A stretch of 8,440 nucleotides of DNA from positions 1 to 8,440 of the forward strand of contig JABMSC010000162.1 in the NCBI GenBank assembly GCA_013204685.1. Direction: 5' to 3'. The stretch comes from Candidatus Omnitrophota bacterium. Its GTDB lineage: Bacteria; Omnitrophota; Gorgyraeia; Tantalellales; Tantalellaceae. This document shows positions 1 to 5,909 of the stretch, one piece after another (the stretch's first letter is position 1; each line of letters begins with the position of its first letter). The position numbers and the translations under genes were made by a program. A model generated the notes under the pieces. That model worked only from the letters and a program-made list of their open reading frames with translations. It was not told where the DNA came from and ran no database searches.

Positions 1-2
1 CC

Positions 3-1961
3 CTGGGACTAATCGGCATAGTGTTCGCCTTAGCAACCTTTTTCATATTGATGAAAAGGCCTCCAGGACTTGATAAGATGGTAGACATCGCAAACGAAGT
101 TCATAAGGGCGCGATGGTTTTCCTTAAAAATGAATACCGCATAATACTTGTCTTTGTTGCGGTAATGTTCATCATAATATCAAAATTCCTTTCCATTTAC
201 ACCGGGATAGCATATGTAACAGGTGCTTTCTGCTCGATGCTCGCCGGATTTATCGGGATGAAAGCCGCTACAAGATCAAGCTCGCGCACCTGTGAAGCTG
301 CCAGAACGAAAGGGGCCGGAGAAGCTCTCTCGGTAGCGTTTAAAGGCGGTTCTGTAATGGGTATAACCGTTGCAGCGCTCGGGGTACTTGGAATAGGCGT
401 GTGGTTCGCGATCACACAGGAAACTTCTATCCTCACGGGTTTCGCCCTCGGAGCAAGTTCAATAGCTCTCTTTGCGCGTGTAGGCGGCGGTATTTTTACA
501 AAAGCGGCTGACATGGGATCGGACTTAGTGGGTAAAATAGAAGCGGGGATACCTGAAGACGATCCTAGAAACCCCGGAGTTATAGCGGACAATGTAGGCG
601 ACAATGTAGGAGACACAGCGGGCATGGGTGCTGACCTTTTCGAGTCCTACGTCGGGTCTGTAATTGCTACCATGGCTATCGGTGCCTTAATGTTAAATCC
701 GATGAGGGCAATGTCCTTCCCTCTCTTTTTAATAACTATCGGTCTTATTGCTTCCATGCTGGGCGTGCTTTCGATAAATCTTCTTAAGAATCTCAACCCT
801 CAGACTGCATTAAGAAACTCGACACTCATCTCGGGGATCTTATTTCTAGTCGGGGCGTTTCTCTTGACTAACAAGGTCTTCGGTAACTTAGATCATTTCT
901 GGGCAATACTGGCAGGTCTAGTAGGCGGAACATTGATAGGCCTCGAAAGCGAATATTTCACGTCCGGCAAACCGGTAAAAGAGATCGCGAAGAGTGCCCA
1001 GTCCGGTCCTGCGACTACCATAGTCACGGGCCTGGCAGTAGGATTTGAAAGTACTATCTTACCCGTCCTAACTATCTGCGGCGTTACGCTTATAGCGTAT
1101 CACTTTAGCGGACTTTACGGTATAGGACTTGCCGCGGTGGGTATGCTCTCGACTATAGGCATTGTAATGTCAACTGATTCATACGGCCCCATAGCCGATA
1201 ATGCAGGCGGTATTTCTGAAATGGCCGGTTTAGATTCAAGCGTACGCAAGATAACCGATAAACTTGATTCTCTCGGAAACACAACAGCCGCCATCGGTAA
1301 AGGTTTTGCCATTGGTTCAGCCGCTCTTACGGCTCTGGCTCTTTTTGCTGCTTTCCAGAAGGTTACGGGCCTTAAGGCCATTGATCTCATTGACCCGGTG
1401 GCAATAGTAGGACTTTTTATAGGCGCGCTTCTTCCCTTTTCCATAGCAGCTATGACCTTGAAATCTGTAGGAAAAGCGGCGGATAAACTCGTACAGGAAA
1501 TACGCCGTCAGTTCCGGGAAATAACGGGCCTTATGGAAGGCACCGCTAAACCGGACACACAGAGATGTATAGATATCGCAACAAAAAGTGCCCTTACCGA
1601 AATGATCCTTCCCGGATTAACAGCGGTTATCTCCCCCATGCTCGTTGGCATTATTCTGGGAGTGGAAGCGCTTGGCGGTTTCCTGGCAGGAGCTACTGTT
1701 TCAGGAGTGCTTCTCGGAATAATGATGTCCAACGGCGGTGGTGCCTGGGATAATGCCAAGAAATGGATCGAAGAAGGCAATCTCGGCGGTAAAGGAACTG
1801 AAACTCATGCTGCCGCGGTTGTTGGAGATACCGTAGGCGATCCCTTTAAAGACACATCAGGCCCGGCTATGAACATATTGATCAAGTTAATGGGCATTGT
1901 GTCACTTGTATTCGGCGGGGTGCTTCTCTCTCTCAATGAATGGTTTGTCAGCTTGTTTTAA
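3..1961 (+). CDS. hppA: Membrane-bound ion-translocating pyrophosphatase (5' end cut off), K+-dependent, probably Na+-pumping
   Basis: This integral membrane enzyme hydrolyses pyrophosphate and uses the energy to pump Na+ and/or H+ across the cytoplasmic membrane. The frame stays open to the left edge and the codons before the GTG at 21 encode more hydrophobic residues, so that GTG is probably internal and a short N-terminal piece is missing. Counting from the GTG, the PPi/Mg-binding signatures are DMGSDLVGKIE (164-174), DNVGDNVGDTAG (190-201), DSYGPIADNAGG (386-397) and GDTVGDPFKDTSGP (602-615), all intact. GNTTAAIGKG (419-428) has Ala423 where K+-independent enzymes have Lys, which predicts K+ dependence. 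Glu208 in DLFES sits where Na+-PPases carry their gating glutamate; plant-type K+-dependent H+ pumps have it shifted about one helical turn. Family identity is certain; the Na+ assignment is inference. It lies 78 bp upstream of apt on the same strand. Confidence 0.97.
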   Translation: MGLIGIVFALATFFILMKRPPGLDKMVDIANEVHKGAMVFLKNEYRIILVFVAVMFIIISKFLSIYTGIAYVTGAFCSMLAGFIGMKAATRSSSRTCEAARTKGAGEALSVAFKGGSVMGITVAALGVLGIGVWFAITQETSILTGFALGASSIALFARVGGGIFTKAADMGSDLVGKIEAGIPEDDPRNPGVIADNVGDNVGDTAGMGADLFESYVGSVIATMAIGALMLNPMRAMSFPLFLITIGLIASMLGVLSINLLKNLNPQTALRNSTLISGILFLVGAFLLTNKVFGNLDHFWAILAGLVGGTLIGLESEYFTSGKPVKEIAKSAQSGPATTIVTGLAVGFESTILPVLTICGVTLIAYHFSGLYGIGLAAVGMLSTIGIVMSTDSYGPIADNAGGISEMAGLDSSVRKITDKLDSLGNTTAAIGKGFAIGSAALTALALFAAFQKVTGLKAIDLIDPVAIVGLFIGALLPFSIAAMTLKSVGKAADKLVQEIRRQFREITGLMEGTAKPDTQRCIDIATKSALTEMILPGLTAVISPMLVGIILGVEALGGFLAGATVSGVLLGIMMSNGGGAWDNAKKWIEEGNLGGKGTETHAAAVVGDTVGDPFKDTSGPAMNILIKLMGIVSLVFGGVLLSLNEWFVSLF

Positions 1962-1962
1962 T

Positions 1963-2028
1963 ACGCAAATTGACGCAGATCAAACCCCGTTGCAAATCAA
2001 AGATTTCTAACGGGCCACGCAGATAGAC
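1963..2028. repeat. Direct 10-bp repeats ACGCARATNR flanking a palindrome
   Basis: Two tandem units, ACGCAAATTG (1963-1972) and ACGCAGATCA (1973-1982), start just after the hppA stop. A third, ACGCAGATAG (2017-2026), follows the hairpin and runs into ACGG. The octamer ACGCAGAT is exactly repeated at 1973-1980 and 2017-2024. The arrangement, direct repeats on both sides of an inverted repeat, looks like a composite intergenic repeat or the footprint of a small non-autonomous element. No transposase is present. The right-hand copy ends just before the apt ribosome binding site. Confidence 0.6.
1986..2014. repeat. REP-like imperfect palindrome, copy A
   Basis: CCCGTTGCAAATC (1986-1998) faces GATTTCTAACGGG (2002-2014) across an AAA loop. 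Eleven Watson-Crick pairs, one G-T pair and one C-C mismatch make a 13-position stem. No T-run follows, so it is not a classic intrinsic terminator for hppA, although it could stabilise mRNA 3' ends or attenuate read-through into apt. The outer arm sequence and layout resemble the hairpin at 7895-7929, which suggests a dispersed family. Confidence 0.7.
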
Positions 2029-2039
2029 GGAGGTGACAA

Positions 2040-2561
2040 ATGGATCTTGATAAAGCAATCCGTAAAGTACCTGATTTTCCAAAACCCGGCATACTTTTCT
2101 ATGACGTAACCAGCATATTCGCCGATCCGGACGCTTTTAAATACGTGCTGAGTAAAATGAGTGAGCTTTATAAAGATACCGACCTGGATGGGGTGATCTG
2201 CATAGAAAGCCGCGGTTTTCTTCTTGGAGCGCCCTTCGCGTTAAAAAGATCCGTTCCGCTCGTCCTGGCAAGAAAAAGCGGCAAACTTCCCGGTGACACC
2301 ATAGCAAAAAGTTATTCTCTCGAATACGGAGAAGAGATCCTCGAGATACACAAAGCGGACCTTACTCCGGGCAAGAAATGGCTCATTGTTGACGACCTTA
2401 TAGCAACGGGAGGAACTCTGGAAGCTGTGGCTTACATGGTTGAACAGCAGGGCGCTGAAGTAGCAGGCATTTTCTCGATAATCGGCTTACCCTTTCTGAG
2501 CTACAAGAATAAGATAGCGCGTTACAATCCGCAAACACTCATTGACTACGAAGGCGAATAG
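2040..2561 (+). CDS. apt: Adenine phosphoribosyltransferase
   Basis: This cytoplasmic purine salvage enzyme converts adenine + PRPP to AMP + PPi. The 173-residue length is normal for the family. The PRPP-binding loop is LIVDDLIATGGT (115-126), with its paired acidic residues and TGGT turn. Other family signatures are the N-terminal VPDFPKPGILFYDVT (10-24), ESRGF (56-60), ARKSGKLPG (77-85) and SYSLEYG (91-97). The ATG at 2040 is preceded by a strong Shine-Dalgarno sequence, GGAGGTGA (2029-2036), and the N-terminus aligns with the family start, so the start is secure. It follows hppA by 78 bp that contain a palindromic repeat, and precedes the GHL10-like gene by 32 bp, so co-transcription is likely. 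The PPi it releases is a substrate of the upstream pyrophosphatase, though this link is only suggestive. Confidence 0.97.
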   Translation: MDLDKAIRKVPDFPKPGILFYDVTSIFADPDAFKYVLSKMSELYKDTDLDGVICIESRGFLLGAPFALKRSVPLVLARKSGKLPGDTIAKSYSLEYGEEILEIHKADLTPGKKWLIVDDLIATGGTLEAVAYMVEQQGAEVAGIFSIIGLPFLSYKNKIARYNPQTLIDYEGE

Positions 2562-2593
2562 CGCCAGTTTGCAATTTACCAGGTTATTCTTTT

Positions 2594-3763
2594 ATGTATA
2601 AAAAACTTCTCCTTACATTAATTCTTTGCACTTTTCTGTTAACCCCCTCTTATGCTCAAGAAAACCCGCGTCTGGGCGTGTGGATAACTGTCTTCTCCCC
2701 TGAAGAAGTGCTCGCCTCCAGGAGCAATGTAGATAAACTTATTGAAACATGCAAAAAATGCGGCATAAATGATGTTTATATCCAGGTCTACCGCGCTGAC
2801 AAAGCCTATTATGATTCTGATATAACCGATAAGACCCCTTATGAAAATATTGTCCGGACAAAGAGCGGCGATACTCTTAAATACCTGATCGAGAAAGCCG
2901 CCTCCGGCAATATCAGCATCCACGCCTGGATAAATGTGCTAAGCCTGGCGCAAAATAAAGAAGCCAATATAATCAGGAAATACGGGGACGAGATAATAAC
3001 AATAGACCAGCATTCCAGAACATCGCTTCATGCCGGAGAAAAAGATGATCTGGATAAATACTACATAAGGGAAAATCAGCTCTTCCTGGAACCGGGAGAC
3101 TGGCGCGTAAGAAAATATATTTATGACATCTCCAAAGAGATCGTCAGAAAATATCCCGGTCTTTCGGGCCTCCATCTTGATTACATAAGATACCCTGCCG
3201 CCGTTCCCTTTGTTCCCGGAGCAAGATTTCCTTCACACGGGATCAGTTATGGTTATACCGGAGTTAATCTTGAGAATTTTAAAAACGCAACGGGCCTCAA
3301 CGCGAAAGAAATGCCTTACGCGCGGGAAAACTTCAAGCTCTGGGATGACTGGCGGCGCAAACAGCTCACCACGCTCCTCGGCGGCATCTCAAAAGAAGTG
3401 CGTTCCATATCTCCAAACATCAAAATTTCCTGCACGATCGTCGCTTCCGTGGAAAGAACGTATCTGGTAACCTTTCAGGACTGGACAAAATGGCTGGCTA
3501 ATGGCCTCATCGACTATGTAGTCGCAATGGACTACACAGATGACACGCGTCTATTTATGATGAATGCAGAGTCGCTTCTCTTCTCAGAATTTAAAGATGA
3601 GGTTCAGATCGGCGTGGGCGCGTATTTATTAAATGAAAATCCTGATGTCCTGAAAGACCAGATCGGCTCTCTGGATAGAATCAACCCTGCAGGTATCGTG
3701 ATATTTTCGTATGATGATATTGCGGGGAGTGAGGAAATTCAGGAGTATTTGTCAAAATTGTAG
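2594..3763 (+). CDS. Secreted glycosyl-hydrolase-like protein, GHL10 (DUF187/YngK) family
   Basis: The 389-residue protein opens with a Sec signal peptide: MYKK, a hydrophobic stretch from about 5 to 17, and a likely cut after SYA (19-21). No lipobox cysteine follows, so a periplasmic or secreted soluble protein is expected. The rest resembles the GHL10 TIM-barrel family: RLGVWIT (26-32), CGINDVYIQVY (56-66) at an early strand, IHAWINVL (109-116), EPGDWRVRKYI (166-176), the hallmark GLHLDYIRYP (192-201), WDDWRRKQ (250-257), DYVVAMDYT (307-315) and FSYDDI (371-376). These proteins are thought to act on cell-wall or exopolysaccharide glycans, but substrates are mostly unknown and I cannot name one. 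Asp196 and the acidic residues at strand ends are catalytic candidates. The ribosome binding site is weak (AGG at 2581-2583). It is probably the last gene of the hppA-apt group and ends 24 bp from the convergent sua5 gene. Confidence 0.88.
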   Translation: MYKKLLLTLILCTFLLTPSYAQENPRLGVWITVFSPEEVLASRSNVDKLIETCKKCGINDVYIQVYRADKAYYDSDITDKTPYENIVRTKSGDTLKYLIEKAASGNISIHAWINVLSLAQNKEANIIRKYGDEIITIDQHSRTSLHAGEKDDLDKYYIRENQLFLEPGDWRVRKYIYDISKEIVRKYPGLSGLHLDYIRYPAAVPFVPGARFPSHGISYGYTGVNLENFKNATGLNAKEMPYARENFKLWDDWRRKQLTTLLGGISKEVRSISPNIKISCTIVASVERTYLVTFQDWTKWLANGLIDYVVAMDYTDDTRLFMMNAESLLFSEFKDEVQIGVGAYLLNENPDVLKDQIGSLDRINPAGIVIFSYDDIAGSEEIQEYLSKL

Positions 3764-3787
3764 CTGGCAAGCCCTCCCCTGCAAATG

Positions 3788-4813
3788 TTATTCCGGATCC
3801 GGTCCTGCGGCTTTCCGCAGCCGATTCATAACCGCAAGCCCCAGGCCTTCTTCATTGATCTCCTCCGCCGCAATAATATCAACTCCTTCGGAATCAAATT
3901 CCCTTAATAGATGAAAAAGTCTGGAAGCGCAAATCTCTCCGTTTTCTCCAGGGCCAAGGACCTTCACATTAAAAGTTTTATAATATTCTTCGTGGCCTTG
4001 AGACGCCAGGATCCCTGCTTTATGACCTTCCGAGGTAAGCCTTTTAACCTGCGATAAAAGTTCGTCCACCTGTTGGGGGCCTTTTTCCACAAGTATAACC
4101 TTAGCGTTCGGGGAATAGTGCTGTGGGTATTTCCCGGGTGACTTTATTGTATGGTCCCCTTCCGAAGCGATCTCAACGTCCCCCGCTATCTCCTTGATAA
4201 GGTCTACCTCTACCCCGCCAGGCCTGAGGATTATAGATCTTCCTTCAACAAATTCAATTACAGTGGATTCCACGCCGATCTCAGTTGGCCCCCCATCAAG
4301 TATGATGTCTATCCTTCCCTTAAGATCATCCATAACATGTTTTGCGCTGGTGGGAGAAGGTTTTCCGAATAGATTTGCCGAAGGGGCCGCGATAGGAACA
4401 TCCGAAAGCTCAATAAGCTTTTTTGCTATTGGGTTAGACGGCATGCGCACGGCAACGGTTTCAAGACCCGTAGAAATAATGTCAGATACCATGTCGGTCT
4501 TTTCCAGAACTACCGTAAGGGGACCTGGCCAGAAACGGTTCACCAGCTTTTCAGCCTCAGGCGGAACATTTTTAGCCAGGAGAAAAAGATCATCTATCTT
4601 TGATATGTGGAGTATTAACGGATCGTCAAGCGGCCTCTTTTTTGCTTCAAAGATCCCGGTCACGGCCCTTGAGTCAAGAGCATTCGCCCCCAAGCCATAA
4701 ACTGTCTCGGTAGGAAAAGCAACAAGGCCCCTATTGTGTATAGCTTCAGCGGCCTGTTTAATAAGTCCAATATCGATGTTATTTGGATCGATTGTGAGGA
4801 TACGTGGTTTCAT
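3788..4813 (-). CDS. Threonylcarbamoyl-AMP synthase, long Sua5 type
   Basis: This enzyme makes threonylcarbamoyl-AMP and PPi from L-threonine, bicarbonate and ATP, the first step of the tRNA t6A37 modification. At 341 residues it is the two-domain Sua5 form rather than the single-domain TsaC form. The YrdC/TsaC domain covers about 12-205, with FPTETVYGLGANA (33-45), KKRPLDDPL (58-66), RFWPGPLT (93-100), PIAAPSANLFGKPSPTSA (140-157) and GVESTVI (180-186). The interdomain linker SPGKYPQHYSP (225-235) has the conserved SPG and HYxP. The C-terminal Sua5 domain (about 236-337) ends in the typical GLGLAVMNRLRKAA (323-336). The start is supported because the N-terminus matches the family and nothing extends it. 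No Shine-Dalgarno is visible; a 7-bp tandem repeat occupies that site. It lies downstream of purC on the same strand, 151 bp away. Confidence 0.96.
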   Translation of the reverse strand: MKPRILTIDPNNIDIGLIKQAAEAIHNRGLVAFPTETVYGLGANALDSRAVTGIFEAKKRPLDDPLILHISKIDDLFLLAKNVPPEAEKLVNRFWPGPLTVVLEKTDMVSDIISTGLETVAVRMPSNPIAKKLIELSDVPIAAPSANLFGKPSPTSAKHVMDDLKGRIDIILDGGPTEIGVESTVIEFVEGRSIILRPGGVEVDLIKEIAGDVEIASEGDHTIKSPGKYPQHYSPNAKVILVEKGPQQVDELLSQVKRLTSEGHKAGILASQGHEEYYKTFNVKVLGPGENGEICASRLFHLLREFDSEGVDIIAAEEINEEGLGLAVMNRLRKAAGPDPE

Positions 4814-4814
4814 G

Positions 4815-4849
4815 ATTCGTTATTCGTAATTCGTGGTTCGTGATTCGTC
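4815..4849. repeat. Five tandem copies of a 7-bp unit (ATTCGTN)
   Basis: On the + strand the units are ATTCGTT, ATTCGTA, ATTCGTG, GTTCGTG and ATTCGTC, without gaps. Read in the direction of sua5 they are (NACGAAY)5 and end one base before its ATG. This is a microsatellite-like array lying exactly where the ribosome binding site should be. Slippage could change leader length, but no unit resembles a Shine-Dalgarno sequence. Confidence 0.85.
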
Positions 4850-4964
4850 GTGGGCCCATCATCTTTTGAGATTGACCGAACCCGGGAGTTTTCGGCACTT
4901 CCTCGCAACCATGTGCTCGGTCGCGCGGGGATGGCGCATTTTAATATTACCGCTTGCAACTGAA
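4850..4964. other. Intergenic segment between purC and sua5 with inverted repeats
   Basis: I see no convincing gene, promoter or terminator in this 115-bp stretch. It does contain nested inverted repeats. GTGCTCGGTC (4913-4922) can pair with GCAC (4895-4898) plus GACCGA (4874-4879). Alternatively CCGAA (4876-4880) can pair with TTCGG (4891-4895) around CCCGGG. It is more GC-rich than its surroundings and merges directly into the 7-bp tandem repeats, so it may be part of a dispersed intergenic repeat or a folded leader of sua5. A + strand reading frame crosses it but runs antisense into purC and is not believed. Confidence 0.4.
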
Positions 4965-5867
4965 TTACAGTTCCTTCCCCGTAAGTATCTTGTACGCCTG
5001 GAGATATTTCTCTCTTGTCTTCTCGGCTATTTTCTCCGGCAGTACCGGCCCGGGGGGCGTCTTATCCCAGTCAAGCGTCTCAAGATAATCTCTTACGAAC
5101 TGTTTATCGAAACTTTTCTGTGAACCTCCCGGCTGGTAATCTTCCGCCGGCCAGAAACGCGAAGAGTCCGGTGTGAGGGCTTCGTCTATCAGTATAATTT
5201 TATCTTCGACTTTACCGAATTCAAATTTGGTATCAGCGATTATAATGCCTTTAGACCCGGCATATTCCCTTGCCTTAGAGTATATCTCCACGCTTTTGGT
5301 CTTCAAGAACTCGAAAACGTCTTCCCCCACAGTATCTTTCATCTCATCTTGCGAAATATTAATATCATGTCCCGTATCAGCCTTGGTAGAAGGAGTGAAT
5401 ATCGGTTCTTCAAGCTTATCAGACTGCTTGAGCCCTTCCGGTAATTTTATCCCGGAGATCTCACCGGTCGACTGGTAATCCTTCCATCCTGAACCTGATA
5501 TATAACCGCGGACAATGCACTCCACGGGCATGGGCTGGGCTTTCTCAACCAGCATTGATCTCCCCTCGAGCTCTGAGCGAAATCCCTCCAGGCGGCTGTC
5601 CGCAGATATGATCTGGTCTATATCTATCGTTATCATATGGTTATCCACAACATCCTTCATGAACTCGAACCAAAAGGCCGATATATTATTCAGTATTCTG
5701 CCTTTATCCGGAATGCCATTGGACATTATAACGTCGAACGCTGATATTCTGTCGGATACCACGAAAAGGAGTTTATCGCCCAGATCATAAACATTGCGCA
5801 CTTTTCCCTGCTTTAAAAGCGGAACACCGGGTATATCGAATGTTAATATGGTTTTTGTGTTTTCCAT
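4965..5867 (-). CDS. purC: Phosphoribosylaminoimidazole-succinocarboxamide (SAICAR) synthase
   Basis: This enzyme ligates aspartate to CAIR using ATP to give SAICAR in de novo purine synthesis. At 300 residues it is the longer form found in yeast and many bacteria, against about 237 in E. coli. Signatures are the nucleotide-binding GKVRNVYDLG (21-30), SDRISAFD (38-45), VECIVRGYISGSGWKDY (115-131), EPIFTPSTKADTGHD (154-168), IADTKFEFG (210-218) and IDEALTPDSSRFW (227-239), all intact. The ATG is supported by a good Shine-Dalgarno, AAAGGAG (complement of 5874-5880), six bases upstream. It follows pckG by 42 bp with no terminator visible, so the two are probably co-transcribed. No other de novo purine gene lies nearby, so purC is separated from any pur operon here. 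Confidence 0.97.
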   Translation of the reverse strand: MENTKTILTFDIPGVPLLKQGKVRNVYDLGDKLLFVVSDRISAFDVIMSNGIPDKGRILNNISAFWFEFMKDVVDNHMITIDIDQIISADSRLEGFRSELEGRSMLVEKAQPMPVECIVRGYISGSGWKDYQSTGEISGIKLPEGLKQSDKLEEPIFTPSTKADTGHDINISQDEMKDTVGEDVFEFLKTKSVEIYSKAREYAGSKGIIIADTKFEFGKVEDKIILIDEALTPDSSRFWPAEDYQPGGSQKSFDKQFVRDYLETLDWDKTPPGPVLPEKIAEKTREKYLQAYKILTGKEL

Positions 5868-5909
5868 GACTGGCTCCTTTTCAGTTCCTTACTCGGTAAT
5901 GACTATAAA

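Noticed and set aside
591..621. Short near-repeat in hppA (GACAATGTAGGCGACAATGTAGG)
   Set aside because: It encodes the conserved NVGDNVGD active-site motif, so the repetition is at protein level.
197..625. Open frames on the - strand opposite hppA (also at 1115-1444 and 1508-1780)
   Set aside because: They mirror conserved hppA codons, giving low-complexity Ser/Pro/Ala peptides with no start signals.
3793..3820. Palindrome CCGGATCCGG (3793-3802) and stem CTGCGG/CCGCAG (3805-3820) at the convergent ends of the GHL10-like gene and sua5, as a possible two-way terminator
   Set aside because: The stems are short, lie inside the sua5 coding end, and no T-tract follows on either strand.
4194..4700. 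Long + strand open frame opposite sua5
   Set aside because: It lies wholly antisense to a gene with every Sua5 motif intact; its serine/proline-rich product is typical of a shadow frame.
4850..4940. Possible tRNA-like T-arm (GGGTTCGGTC on the - strand)
   Set aside because: No matching acceptor, D or anticodon stems can be drawn around it and there is no CCA or plausible anticodon loop.
4833..5123. A 96-codon + strand frame starting with GTG inside the heptamer repeat
   Set aside because: Most of it is antisense to the well-supported purC and the rest crosses repeat-like DNA; it has no ribosome binding site and no family signature.
5868..5909. Possible terminator or separate promoter between pckG and purC
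   Set aside because: The 42 bp contain the purC ribosome binding site but no stem-loop with T-tract and no clear -35/-10 pair.
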